NCBI RefSeq assembly: GCF_000062885.1
Contig: NC_009142.1
Span: 1,039,584-1,103,583 of the forward strand
Origin: Saccharopolyspora erythraea NRRL 2338
Lineage (GTDB): Bacteria; Actinomycetota; Actinomycetes; Mycobacteriales; Pseudonocardiaceae
Length of the DNA: 64,000 nucleotides
Direction: 5' to 3'
Each line of letters starts with the position of its first letter. Position 1 is the first letter of the stretch. Shown one piece after another: positions 26,295 to 35,055 of this stretch. A model generated the notes under the pieces. It did no database searches and was not told the DNA's origin. It was given only the letters and a program-made list of their open reading frames with translations. A program made the translations under genes and the position numbers.

Positions 26295-27269
26295 CTATCC
26301 GCCGTTGGCGTACCCGCCGTTGCCGCGTCCGCCGTCCAGCTCCGGGACGGCGCTGCCGACCAGCCCGTCCTCGTCCCTGCGCACCTCGCCGACGGGGGTG
26401 GCGCCACCGGCCGCGTCGGTCAGCGGCTGCGCCGCGCTGCGGAACGCCTCCAGCGCGTCGAGCTCCCGCCGCCGCGCGGACACGAACCGCTGGAGGTGCG
26501 TGCTGGAGAGGTTGACCGCCTCGACCGCGCCGGCCGCCGCTCGCTGGGCGCGCACGGCCTGCGCCCGCACCTGCTCGATGTCGGAGGCGATGGTGCGCTC
26601 GGTCGCGGCGAACATCGCGGCGGAGGCGAGGACCGCGAACCCGGTCGGCCCGCACAGGAAGACGCGCTTGCCCAGCAGCCAGGACAGCAGCTGCGGGTCG
26701 GTGTCCATGGCGGCGATGACGGCGGCGTCGGACGGCACGAACATGATCGAGCCGTAGATCGCGTCGGCCCACTTCTGGTAGCCCTTGCCCGCCAGTTCCG
26801 CCGCCCGGGAGCGGATGTTGCGCACGTGGACCCGCAGCGCGTCGCGGCGTTCCTCGGGGTCGTCGGTCTCCATCGCCTCCGCCCAGACGGCGAGGCTGGC
26901 CTTGGCGTCGACGGGGACCTGCCTGCCGCCGCCGACGGTGAGCACCATGTCCGGGCGGGCCGCGCCGCCGCCCGCGAGGTCGGTCTGCAGGGTGAAGTGG
27001 ATGTCCTCCCGCAGTCCCAGCGAGCGCGCGGTCTCCAGCAGGACCTGTTCGCCCAGCTCACCGCGTCCGCTGATGGAGGCGAAGGCGACCTCGTACCGGC
27101 GCAGCGCCGCCTGCTGCGACATCGTCCGCGCCCGTTCGGCCTCCACCATGCGCAGCGCTTCGTCGGCCCGCCGGGCGCTGTCGGTGTAGAGGCGCCAGAC
27201 CAGCATGAGCGCCGCCGCGAACAGCAGCGTCAGCACGATGACGATGGTGATCAGGACGCCGGTGCCCAC
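26295..27269 (-). CDS. rmuC: DNA recombination protein RmuC
   Basis: A 324-residue RmuC-family protein. An N-terminal membrane anchor (VLITIVIVLTLLFAAALMLVW) and a short coiled region precede the nuclease-like core: GRGELGEQVLLETARSLGL, PDMVLTVGGGRQVPVDAKASLAVW and YGSIMFVPSDAAVIAAMDTDP. E. coli RmuC limits inversions at short inverted repeats. The protein is shorter than many family members and ends in a Gly/Asn-rich tail. GTG start after AGGGAG. It lies back to back with sbcD, which makes a small DNA-end-processing cluster. Confidence 0.92.
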   Translation of the reverse strand: MGTGVLITIVIVLTLLFAAALMLVWRLYTDSARRADEALRMVEAERARTMSQQAALRRYEVAFASISGRGELGEQVLLETARSLGLREDIHFTLQTDLAGGGAARPDMVLTVGGGRQVPVDAKASLAVWAEAMETDDPEERRDALRVHVRNIRSRAAELAGKGYQKWADAIYGSIMFVPSDAAVIAAMDTDPQLLSWLLGKRVFLCGPTGFAVLASAAMFAATERTIASDIEQVRAQAVRAQRAAAGAVEAVNLSSTHLQRFVSARRRELDALEAFRSAAQPLTDAAGGATPVGEVRRDEDGLVGSAVPELDGGRGNGGYANGG

Positions 27270-27477
27270 ATCCGCTCCCTGTGCCGCTCGGTGCTCCGCA
27301 CCGCATCATCTCGAACCCCACCGACAGCGCCGCGGCCCGCACCGCCTGACCGGCCTGGCACGGCTGTTGCGTGGCGGTTGCTCCATCCGGGCGTCCCACT
27401 CCGTGACCGGTGCACGACACGCCGAAGCGCCCTGGGGGGTTGCCGCGTTCTCCGGACCACGTAGATAGCTTTGCCGC

Positions 27478-28662
27478 ATGCGGGTGCTGCATACCTCCGA
27501 CTGGCACGTGGGCCGGACCTTCCACGGTCGCGACCTGCTCCGGGACCAGGAGGCCGTCCTCGGCGGACTGGCCGACCTGGTCTCCGACGAGCGCGTCGAC
27601 GTCGTGGTGGTCTCCGGTGATCTCTACGACCGCGCCGTGCCGTCGGGCGAGGCGGTGGAGACCTGCGTCCGGGTGCTGTCGCGCCTCCGCGCCGCCGGTG
27701 CCGAAATCGTCGTCACACCGGGCAACCACGACTCGGCGGCCCGCGTCGGCGCGTTCGCCGACTTCGCCTCCGCCGGTGGCCTGCACCTGCGGACCAGGAT
27801 CTCGCGCCTGCACGAGCCGGTGCTGATCGACGACGAGCACGGGCCGGTCGCGTTCTACGGAATTCCCTACCTCGAACCGGATCCGGCCCGGCACGCGCTG
27901 GAGGCGTCGGCCGATGTCGCAGGCGCGGCGGCCCGCGTCGAGGCGCGCACCCACGCGGCCGTGCTCACCGAGGCGATGAACCGCATCCGCGCGGACATTT
28001 CGCCGCGCGGGGAGCAGGTCCGCTCCGTCGTGCTGGCGCACGCGTTCGTCACCGGTGGCGACTCCAGCGACTCCGAGCGCTCGATCGCGGTCGGTGGCGT
28101 CGAGGACGTGCCGGGCTCGGTTTTCGGCGGCGTCGACTACGTGGCGCTGGGGCACCTGCACGGTCCGCAGCGCCTCGACGAGCACCTGCGCTATTCGGGC
28201 AGTCCGCTGGCGTACTCGTTCTCCGAGGCCGCGCACCGGAAGTCGGTGTGGCTGCTGGAACTCGACGCGGGGGGACTGTCCGGTGTGGAGCGTCGCGAGC
28301 TGCCGGTGCCGCGTCGCCTCGCGACCGTCCGGGGAACACTCGAAGACCTGCTGACGGCGGCCGAGCACACCGAGCACGAGGACTGCTACCTCTCGGCGAC
28401 GCTCACCGACGAGGTCCGCCCGCTGGAGCCGATGCGACGGCTGCAAGAACGGTTCCCGCACGCGGTGCACCTGGAGTGGCAGCCGGAGGGCGGTCGGGCG
28501 ACCGCGCCGCTGCGCTACTCCGAGGCGGTGCGCGGACGCGACGACCAGACGATCGCGAAGGGTTTCGTCGCCGACTGCCGGGGGTCCGATCCGACCGAGT
28601 CCGAGCGCCTGCTGCTGCAGGAGGCGCTTCGCGCCGTGGACATCGCGGAGGTCCGACGATGA
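27478..28662 (+). CDS. sbcD: Exonuclease SbcCD subunit D
   Basis: A 394-residue Mre11-type nuclease subunit. Phosphoesterase motifs are in order: LHTSDWHVGRTF, VVSGDLYDRAVP, VTPGNHDS, VVLAHAFVTGG and YVALGHLHGPQ. With SbcC it trims hairpins and DNA ends in a Mn2+-dependent way. Its TGA overlaps the sbcC ATG (ATGA), so the subunits are translationally coupled. The protein ends at GSDPTESERLLLQEALRAVD. Confidence 0.96.
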   Translation: MRVLHTSDWHVGRTFHGRDLLRDQEAVLGGLADLVSDERVDVVVVSGDLYDRAVPSGEAVETCVRVLSRLRAAGAEIVVTPGNHDSAARVGAFADFASAGGLHLRTRISRLHEPVLIDDEHGPVAFYGIPYLEPDPARHALEASADVAGAAARVEARTHAAVLTEAMNRIRADISPRGEQVRSVVLAHAFVTGGDSSDSERSIAVGGVEDVPGSVFGGVDYVALGHLHGPQRLDEHLRYSGSPLAYSFSEAAHRKSVWLLELDAGGLSGVERRELPVPRRLATVRGTLEDLLTAAEHTEHEDCYLSATLTDEVRPLEPMRRLQERFPHAVHLEWQPEGGRATAPLRYSEAVRGRDDQTIAKGFVADCRGSDPTESERLLLQEALRAVDIAEVRR

Positions 28663-31613
28663 GGCTGCACCACCTGGAAGTGACGGCTTTCGGGCCCTAC
28701 CGGGACACCCAGTCGGTCGACTTCGACACCCTCGGCTCGGACGGGCTGTTCCTGCTCCACGGCGACACCGGCGCGGGCAAGACCACGCTGCTCGACGCGG
28801 TCGCCTTCGCCATCTACGGGGCGGTTCCCGGTGCGCGGGGTGAGGTCAAGCGGCTGCGCTGCGACACCGCCGATCCCGAGGTCACCACCAAGGTGGCCCT
28901 GGAGCTGACGGTCCAGGGCCACCGGCTCCGGCTGGAACGCAGCCCGGAGTACCAGCGGCCGAAGAAGCGCGGCGAGGGTTTCACCACGCAGCAGGCGAAG
29001 GCGTCGCTGACCTGGCTGGACGCGGTGCCCGACGGGCAGCCGCGGGAGGGGCTGTCCAGGATCGACGAGGTCGCCCGCACGATGCAGCGGCTGCTGGGGA
29101 TGAGCGTCGAGCAGTTCTTCCAGGTCGTGATGCTGCCGCAGGGGGAGTTCGCGCGGTTCCTGCGTGCCGACACCGCCGAACGGGAGCAACTGCTGGAGAA
29201 GCTGTTCGCGACGCAGCGCTTCGGTGGTGTCGAGCAGTGGTTCGTCGACCGCAGGCGCGAGCGCGGCCGGGAACTGGAGTCGCAGACGCAGCAGGTGCGG
29301 GAGCTGCTCGCCCGGCTTTCCCAGGTCTCGGGCAACGAGCCCGCCGAGGACGAGGACCACCCGAGCTGGCTGGAGGAGCTGGAGAAGCGCGGCATCCGCG
29401 AGCTGGAGAGCACCCGCACCGAGCACGCGCAGCGCGGTCGGCAACGCGATGCGGCGGAGGCGAAGCTCGCCGAGCGACGGGAGTTCGCGGACAAGGTGCG
29501 GCGCGTGCGCAAAGCCAACGCCGACCTGGCCGAGCTGGCGAGCAACCGCGAACAGCACGACGCCTGGCGTGCCGAGCAGGACGCCGCGCAGCGCGTTCTT
29601 CCGGTTCTCACCGCACGGCAGTCGGTCGATCGCTCCGCGGCCGCGCTCGAACAGGCCCGGTCCGAGTTGTCGGCAGCGGCTGCCGCCTGCTCCGAGGTGG
29701 GCGATGACGAGCCGATCGACCGGCTGCGCACCCTCGCGGGCGCCCACCGGGAACAGGCCGGCGCACTCGCACAGCTGCTTCCCCAGGCCGAGCAGCAGGA
29801 GGCGGACCGCCGCCGACTCGCCGAGCTCGCGGACCGCATCGAGGCCGACTCGCGGCGCGAGGCCGAGCTGACGGCGCAGCAAGCGGCGCTACCCGAGCGC
29901 ATCGCCGAAGCGCGCAGAGAACTCGACGAGTCCAAGCAGAGCGAACTGCGCCTGGAGACGCTCGTCCCGAAGCTCGACGACCTCTCGGCCAAGCTCACCG
30001 CCGCACGCGAACTCCCCGCAGCTGAACGGGAATCCACCACCGCGTCCCAAGCGGCCCAGCGGGCTGTCGACGAGCACCAGCAGGCCCGCGACCGGTTGCA
30101 GGACCTCCGGGAGCGCCGCCTCGCGGGTATGGCCGCCGAGCTGGCCGGAGGTCTGACGACGGGCGAGCCCTGCCCGGTCTGCGGCTCGGCCGAGCACCCG
30201 GACCCAAGGCGTCCGGTCGACGACCAGGTCAGCGCGGACGACGAGGAACGCGCCCAGGCCGTCGAGCAGCAGGCGCAGGCGCGTCGCGAGAAGGCCGCCG
30301 CCGAAGCACAACGCGCGCAGCAGGCGTGCGAGCGCCTGCGGGAACGCCTCGGCGAGCACACGGAGGAGCAGCTCACCACCGAACTCGCCGACCTGACCGC
30401 CGAGCGCGACGCGCTCCGCGACAAGGCGGGCCGCAGCGAGCAACGCACCCAACGGCTCGCCGACCTCGAAGCTTCGACCGAGCGGCTTTCCACGCAGGTC
30501 GCGGAAGTCCGCACCCGGCTTGCGACATCGCGCGCCGAGCACTCCTCCCTGTCGTCCACAGTGGATGAACGGGAGGCGCGGCTCGAAGAGGCCAGGGGCG
30601 AGTTCCCCGGTATCGGCGCCCGTCGCGAGCACCTGCTCGACCTCGCGGGCAAGCTCGAAAGGCTCGTCGACGCCCGGGTTGCGTGCGCTGACGCGGAAAC
30701 GCGGGTCGAAGACCAGCGCAACGCCCTGCGCGAAGCGGCGACGGCCGCGGGCTTCGAGACCGTCGAGTCGGCATTCGCCGCCGAGCGCAGCGACGACCGC
30801 CTCACCGAGCTGTCCCGGGCACTGTCGGAGGTGGAGCAGCGCGCCGCAGGCGCACGCGCGACCTTGGAGAGCGCGGAGCTCTCGGGCGTCGACCCGGACG
30901 CCGAGGTGGGCCTCGAAGAGGCCACCGAGCAGGCGACAGTGGCGCGGGAGGCCGCGGAGCGGGCCGCCGCGATGGCGCACCGCGCCGAGCAGCGGCACCG
31001 CGACGTGGCGCAGCTCGCGGAGCGGCTGCGCGCGGCGTGGGCGCAGCTCGGTCCGGCGCAGGCGGAGTACGAGGAGCTCGCCGCCCTGGCGGACGTGGTC
31101 AACGGGCGCGGGCAGAACGCGCGCAAGATGTCGCTGCGCTCCTACGTGCTGGCGGCGCGGCTGGAGGACGTGGCCGAGGCCGCGACCCGCCGCTTGCAGC
31201 GGATGAGCGACGGCCGCTACTCCTTCGTCCACTCCGACGCCGCAGGCGCCCGCGGCACCCGCGGCGGCCTCGGCCTCGACGTGCTCGACGACTACTCCGG
31301 CAAGATCCGCCCGGCGAAGACCCTGTCCGGCGGGGAGTCGTTCCTCGCCTCCCTCTCCCTGGCCCTCGGCCTCGCCGACGTCGTGGCAGCCGAGACCGGC
31401 GGAGCCCTGCTGGACACCCTGTTCATCGACGAGGGCTTCGGCACGCTCGACGCCGACACCCTCGACCTGGTGATGGACACCCTCGACGACCTACGCACCG
31501 GCGGCAGGGTCGTGGGCCTGGTCTCCCACGTCGAGGAGATGCGCCAGCGCATCGCCGTCAGACTGCGCGTCCGCAAGTCCCGAACAGGCTCAACCCTAGT
31601 CCTGGAACGCTGA
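28659..31613 (+). CDS. sbcC: Exonuclease SbcCD subunit C (SMC-type ATPase)
   Basis: A 984-residue Rad50-like ATPase. Walker A is GDTGAGKTT near residue 34; two long Ala/Glu/Arg-rich coiled coils flank the zinc hook CPVC at residues 505-508 (context GEPCPVCGSAEHP). The C-terminal signature TLSGGESFLASL, Walker B LFIDEGFGTLD and SHVEEM complete the head. It drives end tethering and nuclease access for SbcD. It is slightly shorter than the E. coli protein, which is normal for actinobacteria. A hairpin follows within 10 bp. Confidence 0.96.
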   Translation: MRLHHLEVTAFGPYRDTQSVDFDTLGSDGLFLLHGDTGAGKTTLLDAVAFAIYGAVPGARGEVKRLRCDTADPEVTTKVALELTVQGHRLRLERSPEYQRPKKRGEGFTTQQAKASLTWLDAVPDGQPREGLSRIDEVARTMQRLLGMSVEQFFQVVMLPQGEFARFLRADTAEREQLLEKLFATQRFGGVEQWFVDRRRERGRELESQTQQVRELLARLSQVSGNEPAEDEDHPSWLEELEKRGIRELESTRTEHAQRGRQRDAAEAKLAERREFADKVRRVRKANADLAELASNREQHDAWRAEQDAAQRVLPVLTARQSVDRSAAALEQARSELSAAAAACSEVGDDEPIDRLRTLAGAHREQAGALAQLLPQAEQQEADRRRLAELADRIEADSRREAELTAQQAALPERIAEARRELDESKQSELRLETLVPKLDDLSAKLTAARELPAAERESTTASQAAQRAVDEHQQARDRLQDLRERRLAGMAAELAGGLTTGEPCPVCGSAEHPDPRRPVDDQVSADDEERAQAVEQQAQARREKAAAEAQRAQQACERLRERLGEHTEEQLTTELADLTAERDALRDKAGRSEQRTQRLADLEASTERLSTQVAEVRTRLATSRAEHSSLSSTVDEREARLEEARGEFPGIGARREHLLDLAGKLERLVDARVACADAETRVEDQRNALREAATAAGFETVESAFAAERSDDRLTELSRALSEVEQRAAGARATLESAELSGVDPDAEVGLEEATEQATVAREAAERAAAMAHRAEQRHRDVAQLAERLRAAWAQLGPAQAEYEELAALADVVNGRGQNARKMSLRSYVLAARLEDVAEAATRRLQRMSDGRYSFVHSDAAGARGTRGGLGLDVLDDYSGKIRPAKTLSGGESFLASLSLALGLADVVAAETGGALLDTLFIDEGFGTLDADTLDLVMDTLDDLRTGGRVVGLVSHVEEMRQRIAVRLRVRKSRTGSTLVLER

Positions 31614-31619
31614 CGACCA

Positions 31620-31648
31620 GCGGTTTCCCATGTTCCACGGGAAACCGC
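31620..31648 (+). terminator. Terminator after sbcC
   Basis: A 10-bp perfect stem (GCGGTTTCCC and complement) with a 9-nt loop, immediately after the sbcC stop. Confidence 0.75.
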
Positions 31649-31667
31649 ACAACAACTGCGGTGCCGT

Positions 31668-31808
31668 GGTTCTCATCCCGTCGACCTGGCGCCAGTCCGA
31701 TCAGACCGTGTCAAGGGGGCCCGCTCGGTCCCCACCGCAGGCTGCCTCGAGAAATGGCCCCCTTGACGCGGTCTGATAGCCCTCGTGGAGGTCGACGGGA
31801 TGAGAACC
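31668..31808. repeat. 141-bp nested imperfect palindrome
   Basis: The outer arms are a perfect 20-bp inverted repeat (GGTTCTCATCCCGTCGACCT at 31668-31687 against 31789-31808). The inner arms are 21 bp with a single mismatch (31700-31720 against 31757-31777, containing GTCAAGGGGGC). They are separated by 11-12-nt bulges and a 36-nt central loop. No open frame or transposase is inside. It may be a mobile repeat of the REP/MITE type, or simply a very strong RNA hairpin. Confidence 0.85.
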
Positions 31809-31929
31809 GCCACCCGCCAAACCGCAGGATGCCTCGAAAACCCACTCATCCCGGAGACCTGCCGGGGGCCTGGGGGCGGCGAGCGCCCCAGAAACTCCGT
31901 ACCCAACGCGACCCGCAAGGCCAGGGTGA

Positions 31930-32225
31930 GTCCCCCGAAAACCCACGCGCCCCCGCCCTCAAAGCGACCCGCCAGCCCCGCTGGATGCGCCGAAGTCTCA
32001 CGCGCCCCCACTCTGAAAGCGACCCGCCATGCCAAGGCGGCTGCCTCGAAAGCCCGCGCGCCCCCCCCCGCCCTCAAGGTGAGCCGCCAGCATTAGCCGC
32101 TGCCTCGAAAGCCCACGCGCCCCGCTCTGAAAGCGACCCGCGATGCCAAGGCGGCTGCCTCGAAAACCCACGCCCCCCGCACTGAAAGCGCCCCGCGATG
32201 CCCCGCCGGCTGCCCCGAAAACCCG
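31930..32225. repeat. About five imperfect 55-bp tandem repeats
   Basis: Units containing CTCTGAAAGCGACCCGC, then ATGCCAAGGCGGCTGCC and TCGAAAGCCCACGCG recur with AAAGCG-type cores at 31961, 32016, 32076 (degenerate), 32130 and 32185, a spacing of 54-60 bp. The array ends just before the stop of the minus-strand ada-alkA gene. Related fragments occur back to about 31830. It is non-coding as far as can be judged. Confidence 0.8.
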
Positions 32226-32230
32226 CCGCC

Positions 32231-34156
32231 CTACACCGCTCCGCTTCGCCCCGCGCGCCAAAGCAGCATCCCGGCGTACGAGCGCCAGGGGCTCCACCGG
32301 TCGGCGTGTGCTCGCAAGCTCCGCGCGTCCGCCGGGAGGCCGAGGACCGCTGCGCCCTTGCGCAGCACCAGGTCGCCGTCGAGGAGCACGTCGGGGGCGC
32401 CGAGTACCCGCATGGACACGTAGCCTGCTGTCCACGGTCCGATTCCCGGTATGCGTTCCAGGTCCCGTCGGAGGTCGGCCTCGTCGCGGCCAGCATGGAT
32501 CTGCAGGTTGCCGGTGGCGAGTTTGTCAGCGACACGTCTCACCGTTTCGGTGCGGCGTTTGGGGCCGGGTAGGACGTTCTCCGCTCTATCCGCCAAGGCT
32601 TTCGCGATGGTCTCCGCGGTGGGGAACAGCGTCGTCACGGTTCCGTCGGGGTGAGAAAGCCGCTCTCCCAAGGCCGCGACGAGGCGCCCGAGCGTGGTTC
32701 GTGCCGCCGATACCGAGATCTGCTGGCCGACGAGTGCGCGGACCACGATTTCCGTGCCGTCCACGCTGCCTGGCACTCGCACGCCCGGCGCGCTGCGGAC
32801 GATCGGCGCGAGGGCGGGGTCGTCACCGAGCACGTCCGCCACCGCTACGGGATCGGCGTCGAGGTCGAGGAGCCTGCGCAGTCGCGACACCGCTGAGCCG
32901 AGATCGCGCAGGTCGGTCAGCCGCAGAGCGGCCGCGACGTGCTTGTCCGCCGGGCGCAGCGTCGCGATTCCCGTGCCGTGCGGCAGGCGCAACGACCGCG
33001 TGTAGTGACTTGGCCCGGCGTCCTCCACACCGCTCAGCGCCCGTGCGGCCATGAACCCGAACAGTCCCTCGATGTCGATGGGGGAGCGGTATGGCAGCCG
33101 GAGCTTGAGAATCCCTGCAGCGCTCGAGACTCCGGCATTCCCAGCGACATCCCCATTCCCGCCCGCCGTCCTCGCAGATGCCGCCACGCTCGCACATGCC
33201 TCCGCACTCGCGGATGCCACCGCATTCGCGGGTATCACCGCATTCGCCCCCGCCGCCGCACTCGCAATTGCGCCCGCAGCCGCAGTTACCCCCGTCCCCG
33301 CAGTCACCGCCCCAGTTGCCGCACCAGCCGCTCCCGTTCCGGGCCCCGCGCCCTCTCGCGCCCGACCCATAGCTGCCGCTCCAGCTCCCGCTGCCACTCC
33401 CGCTCCCGCTCCAGTTCGCGCTCCCGCTGCCGCTCCGCCTTGCGCTTCCGCTCCTGCTCCAGCCTCCGCCCCGTGCATAGCTCCCGCCGCGCCCACAGTT
33501 CCCGCCATGCCCCCAACATCCGCCGCACGCGTCCGCCGTACCGAACCGACGGACCTCCCGCCACTGCCAGCCTTCCGCGCTTGGCGGCTTGCCCTCGGTG
33601 CCTGGCGGCGCAGGAGGGTCGGCGTCGCGCCGAACACCTCGCGGACGGTGTCGTTGAACTGCCGGAGGCTGGAGAACCCCGCAGCGAACGCGATGTCGGT
33701 GAAACTCAGGTCCGTGGTCTCGATCAGGATGCGTGCCGAGTGCGCCCGGTGCGCGCGGGCGAGTCCAAGGGGGCCCGCGCCCAGTTCGGCGGTGAGCACC
33801 CGGGTCAGGTGCCGCGCCGAGTAGCCGAGCCGGGCCGCGAGGCCGCTGACTCCCGACCGTTCCACCACACCGTCGTTGATGAGCCGCATGGCGCGTCCGG
33901 CCAGGTCGGCGCGCAGGTTCCACTCCGGCGAGCCGGGGACCGCGTCGGGCAGGCAGCGTCGGCATGCCCGGTAGCCGGCGGCCTGCGCCGCGGCCGTGGT
34001 CGGGAAGAACTCCGCGTTGCCGGGCTTGGGCGTCCGCGCCGGGCAGGACGGCCGGCAGTAGATCCCGGTCGTGCGCACCGCGAGGACGAAGCAACCGTCG
34101 AAGCGGGCGTCCCGCGAGGTGACCGCCCGATACGCTTGCTCCGCCGCGACCAGCAT
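32231..34156 (-). CDS. Ada-AlkA fusion: methyl-phosphotriester sensor plus 3-methyladenine glycosylase
   Basis: A 641-residue fusion. Residues 1-75 form the Ada zinc domain with Cys34, Cys38, Cys65 and Cys68 in TGIYCRPSCPAR and YRACRRCLP. Residues 80-185 are an AraC-type helix-turn-helix (SFTDIAFAAGFSSLRQFN). Residues 348-641 form AlkA: the N-terminal domain, then the HhH-GPD glycosylase with IPGIGPWTAGYVSM and an Asp in DVLLDGDL. It removes alkylated bases and probably activates adaptive-response genes when the sensor cysteine is methylated. Odd: about 155 residues of Ala/Gly-rich low complexity (roughly 188-346) separate the halves, where relatives have a short linker. Confidence 0.92.
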   Translation of the reverse strand: MLVAAEQAYRAVTSRDARFDGCFVLAVRTTGIYCRPSCPARTPKPGNAEFFPTTAAAQAAGYRACRRCLPDAVPGSPEWNLRADLAGRAMRLINDGVVERSGVSGLAARLGYSARHLTRVLTAELGAGPLGLARAHRAHSARILIETTDLSFTDIAFAAGFSSLRQFNDTVREVFGATPTLLRRQAPRASRQARKAGSGGRSVGSVRRTRAADVGGMAGTVGAAGAMHGAEAGAGAEAQGGAAAGARTGAGAGVAAGAGAAAMGRAREGAGPGTGAAGAATGAVTAGTGVTAAAGAIASAAAGANAVIPANAVASASAEACASVAASARTAGGNGDVAGNAGVSSAAGILKLRLPYRSPIDIEGLFGFMAARALSGVEDAGPSHYTRSLRLPHGTGIATLRPADKHVAAALRLTDLRDLGSAVSRLRRLLDLDADPVAVADVLGDDPALAPIVRSAPGVRVPGSVDGTEIVVRALVGQQISVSAARTTLGRLVAALGERLSHPDGTVTTLFPTAETIAKALADRAENVLPGPKRRTETVRRVADKLATGNLQIHAGRDEADLRRDLERIPGIGPWTAGYVSMRVLGAPDVLLDGDLVLRKGAAVLGLPADARSLRAHADRWSPWRSYAGMLLWRAGRSGAV

Positions 34157-34200
34157 GCCGCCAATCGTCCCAGCGGCCGCCCCACCCCACTAGCGGAAAT

Positions 34201-34390
34201 CGGACACCGCAGAGCCGGGCACCCCAGCGTGGGCCGCCCCAGAACCGGCCGCCGCAGCTGCGCGCGCAGAACCCGACACCGCAGCGTCGAGCGGAGCGTC
34301 GCAGAGCCCGACACCGCCGCGACACAGATCGCAGGGCCGGACACCGCAGCGAACCCGACACCGCAGCGTCAGACACCGCAGCATCGGCCA
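34201..34390. repeat. GACACCGCAG repeat tract
   Basis: Between the ada-alkA start and the response-regulator stop, the 10-mer GACACCGCAG recurs about five times (with a sixth variant GACACCGCCG) at irregular spacing of about 17-70 bp. No gene is supported in the 254-bp interval. It may be degenerate coding sequence or a replication-slippage tract. Confidence 0.6.
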
Positions 34391-34410
34391 CCCCAGCGCC
34401 GCAGCCCCGG

Positions 34411-35055
34411 CTACGAAGCCGGACTCACGAAGCCCGACTCGTAGGCGAAGACCACCGCCTGGGTGCGGTCGCGGGCGCCGAGCTTCGCGAGGACGTTGCC
34501 GACGTGGGTCTTCACAGTCTGGATGCCGATGAACAGCTCCCCTGCGATCTCGGTGTTCGACAGCCCCTTGGCCATCAGCCGCAGCACCTCCGCTTCCCGC
34601 TCGGTCAGCGTCGGCGCGGGGCGCCGCGCCGCAGGTGCCCGCCGTGCGACGAGCCGCCGGATCGCCGCCGGGAAGAGAAGCGACTCGCCCTGCGCCGCGA
34701 TGCGGATCGCCTGCACGATCTCCTCCGGGCGCGTGCGCTTCAGCAGGAATCCGCTCGCGCCGGCGCGCAGCGCGTCGTAGACGTGGTCGTCGTGCTCGAA
34801 GGTCGTGATGACGATGATCGCCGGTGGGTCGGCGACCGCGTCGAGCACCGCCGTGGTGGCGCGGATTCCGTCGACGGCGGGCATGCGCACGTCCATCAGC
34901 ACGACGTCGGGACGAAGCCGCCGCACCATCGGCAGGACCTCCGCTCCGTCGGCGGCTTCACCGACGATCCGCAGGTCGTCCTCCGCTTCGATGACGGCCC
35001 GCAGGCCGGTGCGGATCAGCGGCTCGTCGTCGACCAGAAGCACCGTCACGCTCAC
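34411..35055 (-). CDS. NarL/LuxR-family response regulator
   Basis: A 214-residue two-domain regulator. The receiver domain has the acidic pair VDDEP, phosphoacceptor Asp55 in DVVLMDVRMP and Lys in FLLKRTRPEE. The C-terminal LuxR helix-turn-helix includes LTEREAEVLRLMAKGLSNTEIAGELFIG and TVKTHVGNVLAKLGARDR. Its GTG overlaps the stop of the histidine kinase gene by 4 bp (GTGA), so the pair is coupled. The target is probably its own operon or the adjacent membrane protein gene; unproven. Confidence 0.95.
   Translation of the reverse strand: MSVTVLLVDDEPLIRTGLRAVIEAEDDLRIVGEAADGAEVLPMVRRLRPDVVLMDVRMPAVDGIRATTAVLDAVADPPAIIVITTFEHDDHVYDALRAGASGFLLKRTRPEEIVQAIRIAAQGESLLFPAAIRRLVARRAPAARRPAPTLTEREAEVLRLMAKGLSNTEIAGELFIGIQTVKTHVGNVLAKLGARDRTQAVVFAYESGFVSPAS

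Noticed and set aside
28814..31126. Ser/Ala/Arg-rich minus-strand frame opposite sbcC
   Set aside because: Composition reflects antisense of a coiled-coil gene; no domain present.
31668..31808. Insertion sequence or integron site
   Set aside because: No transposase or integrase frame, no target duplication seen and no attC-type core; recorded as a palindromic repeat only.
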